Shown one piece after another: positions 46,364-54,608 of a stretch of DNA of 64,000 nucleotides. The position numbers and the translations under genes were made by a program. The notes under the pieces are model-generated. The model was not told where the DNA came from, made no database searches, and was given only the letters and a program-made list of their open reading frames with translations. The stretch is from Actinoplanes teichomyceticus ATCC 31121 (lineage in GTDB: Bacteria > Actinomycetota > Actinomycetes > Mycobacteriales > Micromonosporaceae): contig NZ_CP023865.1 of NCBI RefSeq assembly GCF_003711105.1, positions 6,354,501-6,418,500 of the forward strand. The letters run 5' to 3'. Numbering within the stretch: position 1 is the stretch's first letter; each line of letters starts with the position of its first letter.

Positions 46364-47569
46364 ATGCGGCAGGCGCAGCGGCTGAGAAGTGTCCGGTACG
46401 ACATCCGCGGCCCGGTGCTGCGCCGGGCACAGGAGCTGGAGGCCGCCGGGCACCGGATCCTCAAGCTCAACCTCGGCAACCCGGCCCCGTGGGGGCTGGC
46501 CACGCCCGAGCCGATCGTCGCCGACGTGGTGCACAACCTGATCGACGCGCAGGGCTACAGCGACGCCCGCGGCATCTACTCGGCCCGGGTCGCGGTCGCC
46601 CAGCACTACCAGACCCGGGGCGCGATCAGCGTGCAGCCGGACGACGTGCTGCTCGGCAACGGCGTCTCGGAGCTGATCGTGATGGTGCTGCAGGCGCTGC
46701 TGGACTCCGGCGACGAGGTGCTGGTGCCGAGCCCGGACTACCCGCTGTGGACCGGTGCGGTGAACCTGTGCGGCGGCCGGGCGGTGCACTACCGCTGCGA
46801 GGAGAGCGCGGACTGGGCTCCCGACCTGGAGCACCTGGCCGCCGGGGTCACCGAGCGCACCCGCGCCCTCGTGGTGATCAACCCGAACAACCCGACCGGG
46901 GCGGTGTACTCGAAGGAGACGCTGCTCGGCATGATCGAGGTGGCCCGCCGGCACGGCCTGATGATCTTCGCGGACGAGATCTACGACAAGATCGTCTACG
47001 AGGGCGCGGTGCACCACACCCTGGCCTCGCTCGCCCCGGACGTGCCGGTGGTCAGCATGGGCGGCCTGTCCAAGACCCACCGGGCCGCGGGCTTCCGCTC
47101 CGGCTGGCTGGCCACCAGCGGGTTCACCGGCGTCGACTCGGACTACCTGGACGGTCTGCAGCTGCTGGCCAACATGCGGCTCTGCCCGAACGTGCCCGCC
47201 CAGCACGCCATCCAGACCGCGCTCGGCGGCTACCAGAGCATCGAGGAGCTGATCCGGCCCGGCGGCCGCCTGCTGGAACAGCGCGACCACGCCTGGCGCC
47301 AGCTGGTCTCGATCCCCGGCGTGGACTGCGTGAAGCCGGCCGGCGCGCTCTACCTCTTCGCGCGCCTCGACCCCGCGGTGCACAAGATCCACGACGACGA
47401 GCGGCTGGTGATCGACCTGCTCGAGCAGCAGCACCTGCTGATCTCGCACGGCACCGGCTTCAACATCGACACCCCGGACCACCTGCGCCTGGTCTTCCTC
47501 GCCCCGACCGACGTGCTGGACGACGCGATCGGCCGGATCCGCACCTTCCTGTCCACCTATCGGCAGTAG
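46364..47569 (+). CDS. Class I/II PLP aminotransferase (AlaA-like)
   Basis: 401 residues. The ATG at 46364 has a strong GAGGAGGG site. Fold-type I aminotransferase blocks are KLNLGNPAPWGL, YSDARGIYSARVAVAQHY, VLLGNGVSELIVMVLQALLDSGDEVLVPSPDYPLW, VINPNNPTGAVYSKE, IFADEIYDKIVY, and GGLSKTHRAAGFRSGWL with the PLP Lys. It resembles alanine-synthesising glutamate-pyruvate transaminases. It is cytoplasmic. A long frame running in from 45584 is an artefact crossing the TetR gene. No operon partner is evident. Confidence 0.93.
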   Translation: MRQAQRLRSVRYDIRGPVLRRAQELEAAGHRILKLNLGNPAPWGLATPEPIVADVVHNLIDAQGYSDARGIYSARVAVAQHYQTRGAISVQPDDVLLGNGVSELIVMVLQALLDSGDEVLVPSPDYPLWTGAVNLCGGRAVHYRCEESADWAPDLEHLAAGVTERTRALVVINPNNPTGAVYSKETLLGMIEVARRHGLMIFADEIYDKIVYEGAVHHTLASLAPDVPVVSMGGLSKTHRAAGFRSGWLATSGFTGVDSDYLDGLQLLANMRLCPNVPAQHAIQTALGGYQSIEELIRPGGRLLEQRDHAWRQLVSIPGVDCVKPAGALYLFARLDPAVHKIHDDERLVIDLLEQQHLLISHGTGFNIDTPDHLRLVFLAPTDVLDDAIGRIRTFLSTYRQ

Positions 47570-47669
47570 GGCACGCGGAACGGCGAGGCCGCCCCGGCCG
47601 GTCCCACCGGGGCCGGACCCGGTCACACCGGACCGCGCCGGTCCCGGGCGCGGGGCGGCCCCGGTCGGC

Positions 47670-48695
47670 TCACACCGCTTCGGCCTTCCCGCGCAGCGCC
47701 TCGGCGACCGCGGCCTGGATCCGGGCCTGCTCGCGCGCCGTGCGGCGCCGCCGGTGGCGGCGGGTCAGCACCACACCGCCCGCGACGGCCGCCGGCCCGG
47801 CGATCAGCAGCACGGTCAGCGCCCACGGCAGGGCCCAGGCGTGCGCGCTCGCGGTGACCGGCCGCAACGCCGTGGTCGAGCCGGACTCGTCGGTGACCAG
47901 CGGGGTCAGCGTGGCGGTCGCGGTGAGCAGGACGGCCGGCGCGACACCGGCGACCGGCACGGTGACCCGCCACCGCTCCCCCGGCAGCAGCTGCGGCGGC
48001 GCGGCGATCGCGGTGGCATCGGTGCGGAACCAGCCGAACGGCCCGGTCAGCGTGACCGCCTGCCGCGCCGACTGCACCGCGTTGCCGGTGTTGTGGAGGG
48101 TGTAGGTGACGCGGGCGTCGCCCTCGGCCGCCGCCGAGCCGTGCCAGTCGACCCGCAGGTCCTCGACGGCCAGCGCGGGCGCCAGGTCCCCGCCCACCCG
48201 CAGCTTGATCTTGATGCCCAGCCGGCGTTCCACGGCGACCCGCGCGGTCGGGTCCGGCGGGGCCAGCGAGGTGAGGATGCCACCGACGTAGTCGCCGGGC
48301 GTGGCATCGGCCGGGACGCTCACCGTGAACGGCACCTCGACGGTCCGCCCGGCCGGGACGGTCACCGTGCCGGTGGCGGGCTCGACCCAGGCGCCGACCC
48401 CCCGGGACGGCCGGTCCCGGGGGAGCAGGTCGAGCTGGCCGGCGGCGGTGGTGAGGCCGTCGGCGGCGTACACCGACAGGCGCAGCGGGCCGGCGCCCCG
48501 GTTGGCCACCACCAGGCTGTCGCGTGCCGAGCCGCCGGGGTTGACGGCGTAGCTGTAGCTGGACCGGTCGCTGCCGTAGGTGTTCGACGCGGTGCGGACC
48601 GCCCAGGCGACGTCACCCTCCTGGGCGAGGGCGGGGCCGGCGGTGAGGCCGAGGACCGTGGAGACGGCCGCCAGCAGGGCAACGGTGCGACGCAT
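47670..48695 (-). CDS. DUF916-type WxL-associated membrane-anchored protein
   Basis: 341 residues, AAGGA before the ATG. A signal peptide (ending ALA-QE) precedes a DUF916 domain (WAVRTASNTYGSDRSSYSYAVNPGGSARDSLVVANRG and APGDYVGGIL-like text, about 25-150). A second Ig-like region, one C-terminal membrane helix (ALPWALTVLLIAGPAAVAGGVVL, about 292-314) and a basic tail (RRHRRRRTAREQ) follow. In Firmicutes DUF916 proteins bind WxL-domain proteins to the wall. Here it follows, 65 bp downstream, a phosphatase that itself ends in a WxL-like domain, so the pair probably form a surface complex. Confidence 0.88.
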   Translation of the reverse strand: MRRTVALLAAVSTVLGLTAGPALAQEGDVAWAVRTASNTYGSDRSSYSYAVNPGGSARDSLVVANRGAGPLRLSVYAADGLTTAAGQLDLLPRDRPSRGVGAWVEPATGTVTVPAGRTVEVPFTVSVPADATPGDYVGGILTSLAPPDPTARVAVERRLGIKIKLRVGGDLAPALAVEDLRVDWHGSAAAEGDARVTYTLHNTGNAVQSARQAVTLTGPFGWFRTDATAIAAPPQLLPGERWRVTVPVAGVAPAVLLTATATLTPLVTDESGSTTALRPVTASAHAWALPWALTVLLIAGPAAVAGGVVLTRRHRRRRTAREQARIQAAVAEALRGKAEAV

Positions 48696-48760
48696 GTGGG
48701 ATTCCTTGCACGGGTACGGCGGGCGGGGCGCCGGGACGCCCCGCCCTTCGAGCGGGAACG

Positions 48761-50716
48761 TCAGCTGCTCAGCGCAGTGATCGTCAGGGTGGTGCGGTAG
48801 TTGCCCTTGTCGACGCTGTCCGGGACCCTCAGGTCCAGGCCGGCGCCGAGCACCGCGGAGCCACGGGCGTGCCCCTGGGCGGCCGAGCCGAGCACGCTGG
48901 GCTGGGCGAGGCCCTTGCCGCCGTCGACGTAACCGGACGGGACCGGGTCACCGGCGACCGCGCCGGCGCCCCGCGTCACCAGGTACGGCGACCAGCCCAG
49001 GTACGAGCCGGAGAAGGACTTGCCGGCGTCGGTGAAGTCGCCCACCCCGGCCGACAGCGACCAGGGCGAGAGCGTACGCCGGCTGTCCGTCACCCGGATC
49101 GGGTTGATCCTGCCGGCCGCGGTGAGGTAGTTCTGGTTCGGGTTCTCGGTCGCGGTGCCCAGGTCGACCAGGGAGTTCTGACCGTTCACGGTCCAGCCGA
49201 ACTCGCCCGGCGCCAGGGCCGGGACGTTGACCTGGATGTCCTGGCCGTCGCCGTGGTACGGATGCACCGTCACCCGGTCGACGATGGTGCCCACGCCCTG
49301 GGTGGCCGCGTCGTTGCCGCACGAGCTGCCCAGTTCCACCGAGGCGTTCGGGGCGGCGCACGTGCCGCTGCGGACGTTCTCGACGACCAGCTTGTCGTTG
49401 CGCACCTGGACCTTGACGTACGAGCGCACGTGCTCCTGGTTCTGCACGGAGTTGTACCAGTAGTTCTCCGGTTTCCGCGGGTCGGCGCCGTTGCCCGCGC
49501 CGCTGGTCCCGCTGCTGTCCGGCCTGCTGATGTCGTAGTACTTCGAGCCCGAGGCCGAGTTCGCGGTCACGTACAGCACGCCGCCCGGGCCGGCGAACAC
49601 GTCGGACTGGCCGGGTTGCTCGGCGGGGTCGGCCTTGGCGCCGTTCTTGATCAGGTAGCTGCGGGTGTACACGTGGTCGTGACCCTGCAGCACCAGGTCG
49701 ACGCCGAGCTTGGAGAAGGTGGTCGGGAAGTCCACCCGGCGCACCTTGTTGTCGGCGTCCTTGGCGTGCGCCGCGGCCGAGTAGATGGAGTGGTGGTAGA
49801 CCAGCACGGTCCACTTCGCCTCGGCGCCGTGCCTGTCGATCACGTCGGTGACGTACGCGACGTGCGCCGCGTCCCCGCCGCCGCCCTGCGAGGCGGCGTA
49901 GCTGTTGCTGTTCAGGTCGATGAACAGGGTGTCCTTGTAGATGTACCAGTAGTCGCCGCCGGACGTGGTGACGCCCTTGCCGTCGGCGTAGTACGCCGCC
50001 GAGCGGTCCGTGTTCGGCGTGTACAGGTGCTGCTCGTAGGCCTTGCCGCCGACGTCGTGGTTGCCGATGGTGGCCGCCCACGGGTACTGGCGCAGCCGAT
50101 CGGAGGCCAGGAACGCGTTCCACTGCGATTCGGTGTTGGCGTTCTCGACCTGGTCACCGCCGGAGACCAGCAGCTCGGCGTCCGGGTTGGCGGCCAGCGA
50201 CACCTCCAGCGTGTCCACCCAGCCGGCCTGGTCCTTGGCCAGGTTGCCGGAGGCGCCGATCTGCGGGTCGCCGTAGAACAGGAAGTCGTAGTCGCCCTCG
50301 AAGTCCCGTGTCCGGAACGTGTACGCCGCCGACCAGCCACCCTCGGCGCCCACCCGGTACGTGTACGAGGTGTTCTCCCGCAGCCCGGTGAGGGTCGCGT
50401 GGCGGTTGTACCCGCCGCTGCTCGCGATGTTCGCCGTGCCGGTGGCGGCGAAGGTCACCGCGCCGGCCGGGAACTCGCCGCCGGCGCCGAGCTCGGCGGT
50501 CGGCGCGAGCTGCACCTGCTGTGCCGTGTCGGCGCTGGTGTACCAGGTGACGATGCGCTGGGCCTCGTTGGCGCCGACGCCCAGGATGACGGCGGAGACC
50601 GCCGTGGTGTCGGCCGCGCGGGCGGGGGCGGTCAGGCCACTGCCGAGGGCGACCGACACACCGAGGAACACCGCGATGGCCCCTGCGGACACGCGGCGCC
50701 GGTGATTGGTTCTCAT
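48761..50716 (-). CDS. Secreted metallophosphatase with WxL-like tail
   Basis: 651 residues from the ATG at 50716. A signal peptide (ending ARA-AD) is followed by a fibronectin-like domain typical of purple acid phosphatases (about 45-140). The metallophosphatase domain has FYGDPQIG, SGGDQVEN, IGNHD, VYHHSIYS and QGHDHVYTR. After about residue 430 come a purple-acid-phosphatase-like tail and a final 120-residue WxL-type domain (RVTDSRRTLSPWSLSAGVGDF and YLGWSPYLV). It would release phosphate from extracellular esters while held on the wall. A PHO box lies upstream. The DUF916 gene follows. Confidence 0.9.
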   Translation of the reverse strand: MRTNHRRRVSAGAIAVFLGVSVALGSGLTAPARAADTTAVSAVILGVGANEAQRIVTWYTSADTAQQVQLAPTAELGAGGEFPAGAVTFAATGTANIASSGGYNRHATLTGLRENTSYTYRVGAEGGWSAAYTFRTRDFEGDYDFLFYGDPQIGASGNLAKDQAGWVDTLEVSLAANPDAELLVSGGDQVENANTESQWNAFLASDRLRQYPWAATIGNHDVGGKAYEQHLYTPNTDRSAAYYADGKGVTTSGGDYWYIYKDTLFIDLNSNSYAASQGGGGDAAHVAYVTDVIDRHGAEAKWTVLVYHHSIYSAAAHAKDADNKVRRVDFPTTFSKLGVDLVLQGHDHVYTRSYLIKNGAKADPAEQPGQSDVFAGPGGVLYVTANSASGSKYYDISRPDSSGTSGAGNGADPRKPENYWYNSVQNQEHVRSYVKVQVRNDKLVVENVRSGTCAAPNASVELGSSCGNDAATQGVGTIVDRVTVHPYHGDGQDIQVNVPALAPGEFGWTVNGQNSLVDLGTATENPNQNYLTAAGRINPIRVTDSRRTLSPWSLSAGVGDFTDAGKSFSGSYLGWSPYLVTRGAGAVAGDPVPSGYVDGGKGLAQPSVLGSAAQGHARGSAVLGAGLDLRVPDSVDKGNYRTTLTITALSS

Positions 50717-50800
50717 CGGTTTCCGTTCCTTTTCCTGATGAGAGAGATCGCTTCCCGATGGGAAAGTTCCGGGAGGCATGATCAAGCTGGTCCGGCGCCA

Positions 50801-50816
50801 TGAACCGGGCATGAAC
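50801..50816 (-). promoter_or_regulatory. PHO box upstream of the phosphatase
   Basis: Minus strand GTTCATGCCCG then GTTCATGGCGC: two 11-bp direct units with GTTCA cores at 50816-50812 and 50805-50801, matching the PhoP site plan known from Streptomyces. About 85 bp upstream of the phosphatase start. Confidence 0.7.
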
Positions 50817-50852
50817 AAGATCAAGATCACCGGCGGCGCCCACCGGAAGTCC

Positions 50853-52013
50853 TCAGCCGCCGAGCGTCCGCTGGACGAACCAGATCAGTCCTATCACGGA
50901 CACACCCACCGAAACGGCGCCGGTCAGCCAACGCCCCACCCGCGGGCACCCGCGCCGCAGCCCGGCCAGCACCGGGAAGACGGCCGCGATGAGCGCCAAC
51001 TGGACGGTCTCGATGCCGACGTTGAACACCAGCAACGACCAGAGCAGCGTCCAGGAGAACGCCTCGTCGATGCCGAGCGCGCCGGCGAACCCGAGACCGT
51101 GCACCAGCCCGAAGCAGAAGACCACGCCCAGCCGTCCCCAGCCGGCCCGGCCCCGGGAGCCGGCCCGCGACCCGGCGGCGAGGTGCCAGGCGGCCACCAC
51201 GGCGATCGACAGCGCGATCACCGGCTCCACGATCCCGGCCGGCACCTCGACCAGACCCAGCGCGGCCAGCATGAACGTCACCGAGTGCGCCACCGTGAAG
51301 GCGGTGGCGGCCAGCACGATCTCGCGCGGCCGCCGGGAACCGGCGATCAGCGCCAGCAGGAACAGGAGGTGATCGGCGCCGGTCAGCAGGTGCTCGGCGC
51401 CGAGCCGGAAGAACTCGCCGAACCGGCGCTGCCACGGCTGACCGGTGGAGAACGACGGCCGGGTCGCATCCAGCACGGCGCTGCCGGCGCGGCCGTCCAG
51501 GCGGTACGTGACGATGGTCTTGACACCCTTGACGTACGTCTCGTGGTCCGGGAACAGCGCGCTGCGCACCTGGTGCGTGTCCGCCCGCCGCGGACAGCTC
51601 CACTGCAGCACCACCCGGGCGTACGGCACCCCCTCCCGGCCGCCCACGGTGAAGTCCCCGGCCGGGGCGGCGGTGCAGGCCGCGCCGGCCGCGCTGACCG
51701 CGAACCGCTCGGTGACGTACCGCAGCGCGGCGTCCCGGTGGGCGTTCAGCGCCGCCCCCATGGCCGCGTCGTGCGCCGCCTCGAACGCGTCGGTGCCGGC
51801 CCGGAACAGCGCGTCGTCGCGGCCGTAGTCCGCGGCCGAGACGATGTACAGGTCGTACTCCAGCTCCACCGCGGTGCGCACGTGACCCGCGTCGCCCGCG
51901 GTCACGTCGACGTAGACGGTGGAGCTGAAGCCGTGCGCGAGCGCCGGCCCGGCGCTCAGCAGGACGCCGGCCGCGGCGGCGAGTCCCAGGACGGCGGCGG
52001 CAACGGTACGCAA
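50853..52013 (-). CDS. HupE/UreJ-family membrane protein with secreted head
   Basis: 386 residues. TTG at 52013 is the best start: GAAGGAG sits 5 nt upstream and an intact signal peptide (LRTVAAAVLGLAAAAGVLLSAGPALA-HG) follows; longer upstream frames lack this. A roughly 180-residue extracytoplasmic domain follows, then six membrane helices (AEHLLTGADHLLFLLALIAG, EIVLAATAFTVAHSVTFMLA, GVVFCFGLVHGLGFAGAL) with the HupE His/Asp motifs that suggest metal transport. It is 137 bp upstream of the phosphatase on the same strand and shares a promoter motif with it. Confidence 0.82.
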   Translation of the reverse strand: MRTVAAAVLGLAAAAGVLLSAGPALAHGFSSTVYVDVTAGDAGHVRTAVELEYDLYIVSAADYGRDDALFRAGTDAFEAAHDAAMGAALNAHRDAALRYVTERFAVSAAGAACTAAPAGDFTVGGREGVPYARVVLQWSCPRRADTHQVRSALFPDHETYVKGVKTIVTYRLDGRAGSAVLDATRPSFSTGQPWQRRFGEFFRLGAEHLLTGADHLLFLLALIAGSRRPREIVLAATAFTVAHSVTFMLAALGLVEVPAGIVEPVIALSIAVVAAWHLAAGSRAGSRGRAGWGRLGVVFCFGLVHGLGFAGALGIDEAFSWTLLWSLLVFNVGIETVQLALIAAVFPVLAGLRRGCPRVGRWLTGAVSVGVSVIGLIWFVQRTLGG

Positions 52014-52051
52014 GATGGCTCCTTCGCAAGTGGCCTGAGCACCGTGCACGT

Positions 52052-52084
52052 CTCCGGTTAACAAGATCAAGACAGCCGGCGAAC
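52052..52084 (-). promoter_or_regulatory. Probable PHO box upstream of the HupE-like gene
   Basis: Minus strand units of 11 bp: GTTCGCCGGCT, GTCTTGATCTT, GTTAACCGGAG. The middle unit TCTTGATCTTGTT is also found at the phosphatase PHO box (50814-50826). Weaker than that site. Confidence 0.45.
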
Positions 52085-52176
52085 CGCTGACGACAAGGTC
52101 CCCCGGGCACGCCGGAACCGGCCGGTCCCGGTGTAGTAAGGGTGATCATCGGCTCGACCCGTGAGGCAGACGCACC

Positions 52177-52839
52177 GTGCGCCACCCGTTCCGTACCGCC
52201 GCCGCGCTCGTCGCCGCGGCGATCCTGGTCACCGGCTGCGGCGCCGGCGACGACTGGTCGCGGCCGCACGCGCCGCCCACCCCGGCCGGCTCGCTCGGGC
52301 CGGGATTCCTCGCCCCGTCGGCCACGCCCGCGCCGGAGAGCACGATCACCCCGGCCCCCGGTTCGTGGTCGGCCGTGCACCCGCCGGCGGGCTACCGGGT
52401 GGTGCTGCTCACCACCGGCGCCGACGCGCCGACGCGGGCGCTGGTCAGCGCGGTGCGGTCGTGGGCCGCGGCGGAGCGGGCCGAGCTGCGTACCGTCGAA
52501 GCCGACCCGGCCGACCCGGTCCCGGACATCGCCGAGGCGGTCCGGATGTCCCCCGACCTGATCGTCAGCGCCGGTGACGGCCTGGTGGACCCGCTCGCCC
52601 TGGTCACCGCCAACCACCTGGACCAGCAGTTCCTGGTGGTGGGGGCGGAGCTGGCCGAGCCGACCGAGAACGTCACCGCCGCCGACTGGGCCGGCGCGTC
52701 GTTCCGCGGCGAGGGCCTCGGGTCCGCGTCCACCTACGACCCGGCCTCCTTCACCGCGCAGCGCTGCGGCGACGCGGTTCGCGCCGGCGTGGCCGCCGTC
52801 CTGCACGACCTCACCGGGATCGTCGTCTGGCTGCGCTGA
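52177..52839 (+). CDS. BMP-like substrate-binding lipoprotein, short
   Basis: 220 residues with a lipobox VTGC, followed by a Pro/Thr linker and a single alpha/beta domain (YRVVLLTTGADAPTRALVSAVRSWAAAE, DIAEAVRMSPDLIVSAGDGLV, QQFLVVGAEL). This resembles half of a BMP/periplasmic sugar-binding fold, so it is short for a complete binding protein (usually 300 or more). No transporter genes are near. GTG start with GAGG upstream. It might be a sensor or a degraded binding protein. A 57-bp triplicate repeat follows. Confidence 0.7.
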   Translation: MRHPFRTAAALVAAAILVTGCGAGDDWSRPHAPPTPAGSLGPGFLAPSATPAPESTITPAPGSWSAVHPPAGYRVVLLTTGADAPTRALVSAVRSWAAAERAELRTVEADPADPVPDIAEAVRMSPDLIVSAGDGLVDPLALVTANHLDQQFLVVGAELAEPTENVTAADWAGASFRGEGLGSASTYDPASFTAQRCGDAVRAGVAAVLHDLTGIVVWLR

Positions 52840-52845
52840 GGCCGG

Positions 52846-53016
52846 CGCCGCCGGGCAGCCCCGGCTCACCGCGCCCAGCGGCCGGACCCACGCGTGACCC
52901 GGCGCCACCGGGCAGCCCCGGCTCACCGCGCCCAGCGGCCGGACCCACGCGTGACCCGGCGCCACCGGGCAGCCCCGGCTCACCGCGTCCAGCGGCCGGA
53001 CCCGCGCGTGACCCGG
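52846..53016. repeat. 57-bp tandem repeat, 3 copies
   Basis: Units containing GGGCAGCCCCGGCTCACCGC start at 52853, 52910 and 52967; they differ at a few positions. It lies in the convergent space between the lipoprotein and the sensor kinase gene. Confidence 0.9.
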
Positions 53017-53069
53017 CGCGACCGCGCGGGGCGCGGGCCGGGCCCGGCAAGCCCGGCCCGCTCGGCTAT

Positions 53070-54443
53070 CTATCCCGAGGCCGGGATCCCCGCCCGGGCG
53101 GCCCGCTCGGCGTCGGCGCCGCCCGGTTCCCGGTTCTCACCCTGGCCCGGTCCCGGGTGGCGGATCGTGGCGATGAAGGTCGTGCCGCCGCCGGGGGTGT
53201 CGCCGATGTCCAGCCGGCCGTGGTGCGTGCGCAGGATCTCCGCGCAGGTGGCCAGGCCGATGCCGTGCCCCGGCAGGTCGCTGCGCAGCCGCACGAAGGG
53301 CCGTAGCACGTCGTCACGCTGGGCGGCCGGGATGCCGATGCCGTTGTCGCTGATCCGGAGCATCCACTCGTGTGGCCGCACGGCGGCGTCGACGCTGATC
53401 CGGCAGGGCCGGTCGGGGTGGCGGAACTTGAGCGCGTTGCTGAGCAGGTTCTGCACCAGCAACCGGATGTGGGTCGGGTCGGCCTCGACGGTGGGCAGGT
53501 CACCGGTGTGCACGGTGGCGTGCGCCGCGGTGATGTCGGCGCGCAGGTCCTCCAGGACGTCACCGACCAGATCGCTGAGCTGCACCCGGCAGCGCCGCGT
53601 CTGCCCGCCCACCCCGGCGTAGCTGAGCAGGTCGTTGAGAATGTTGCCCATCCGCCGGGCGGCCCGCGCGATCGTCTGGGCGTCGGCGGCGACGGCGTCG
53701 GGATCGTTCTCGTACGCCTCCTCCGCGAGCAGCGTGGCCGTCCCGGAGATGCTCATCAGCGGGCTGCGCAGGTCGTGGGCGACGGTTCCGGCGAAGCGCA
53801 GCAGCGCGTCGTTCGAGCGTTCCAGCTCCGCGCGCAGCCTTCGCAGCTCGCCGATCACCTGATCGCGCGCGATGAGGGTGTGTTCCAGCTGGCGGGTGCG
53901 GCGGCGCAGCTCCAGCACGTCGACGACCAGGACGGCGAGCTTGTCGAGCGCGGCCTTCTGCTCGATGGTCAGGGTGCGCGGCCGGTGGTCGAACACGCAC
54001 AGCGTGCCCAGCACGTGCCCGGCCGGGCCGCGCAGCTGGGAGGCGGCGTAGAACCGGATGGTGTCGATGACCCCGGTGACGAACGGGCTGTCGGCGAACC
54101 GGGGGTCGGTCCGGGCGTCCGAGACGACGACCGGGTCGGGGCTGACCACGGTGATCGAGCACATGGCGTCCTCGCGGCGGCACGCCGACCGCTCGAAGCC
54201 GACGGCCGCGATCTGGATCTGGCGGTCGGCGGTCAGCACGTTGATGACCGCGGCCGGCACGTCGCACAGTTTCGCGGCCAGGTCGACGATCGCGTCCAGA
54301 TCCGGGATCCGTTCGCCGTTGAGCACCTCGTAGGCGTCCAGTGGCGGTGGCGCCGGCTGCCCGTGCTCGTCGGTCAGCAGCATGCCCCGGCCACCGCTGT
54401 CCGCTCGCACACCGGGGCTTTCCACGCTCACCTCACGTCCCAC
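53070..54443 (-). CDS. GAF-domain sensor histidine kinase
   Basis: 457 residues, GTG start at 54443 (GTGs at 54431 and 54425 are alternatives). A GAF domain (about 40-180, with CSITVVSPDPVVVSDARTDP) and a linker coiled coil (LRRRTRQLEHTLIARDQVIGELRRLRAELERS) lead to HisKA with phospho-His in GTVAHDLRSPLMSI. The HATPase has N-box LVQNLLSNALKFRH, G1 DNGIGIPAAQ and G2 GHGIGLATCAEIL. It is cytoplasmic, likely sensing a small molecule, redox state or light via GAF. It is divergent from another GAF kinase. Confidence 0.93.
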   Translation of the reverse strand: MGREVSVESPGVRADSGGRGMLLTDEHGQPAPPPLDAYEVLNGERIPDLDAIVDLAAKLCDVPAAVINVLTADRQIQIAAVGFERSACRREDAMCSITVVSPDPVVVSDARTDPRFADSPFVTGVIDTIRFYAASQLRGPAGHVLGTLCVFDHRPRTLTIEQKAALDKLAVLVVDVLELRRRTRQLEHTLIARDQVIGELRRLRAELERSNDALLRFAGTVAHDLRSPLMSISGTATLLAEEAYENDPDAVAADAQTIARAARRMGNILNDLLSYAGVGGQTRRCRVQLSDLVGDVLEDLRADITAAHATVHTGDLPTVEADPTHIRLLVQNLLSNALKFRHPDRPCRISVDAAVRPHEWMLRISDNGIGIPAAQRDDVLRPFVRLRSDLPGHGIGLATCAEILRTHHGRLDIGDTPGGGTTFIATIRHPGPGQGENREPGGADAERAARAGIPASG

Positions 54444-54608
54444 CTCTCGGTCGGTGTTCGGTATCGCAGCCGCAGCTCTCCTCCGGAAGCGTACTCGTCA
54501 TCCAGCGATCGTCAGCGCTGTTTGCCCTGGTTATGCCAGTATGGAAGGGATGACCCGCGGCGCGCGGCGCTCACCGGGCCGCCGGTGGGTCCGAGGGGTG
54601 GTGACGGC

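Noticed and set aside
48869..50803. A 644-residue plus-strand frame opposite the phosphatase
   Set aside because: Lies entirely over the metallophosphatase, whose motifs are all intact on the minus strand; no motif or ribosome site on the plus strand.
53370..54608. Long plus-strand extension ahead of the GAF-PAS kinase
   Set aside because: It covers the opposite GAF kinase; the ATG at 54609 gives the full domain plan, and the extension has no coding character.
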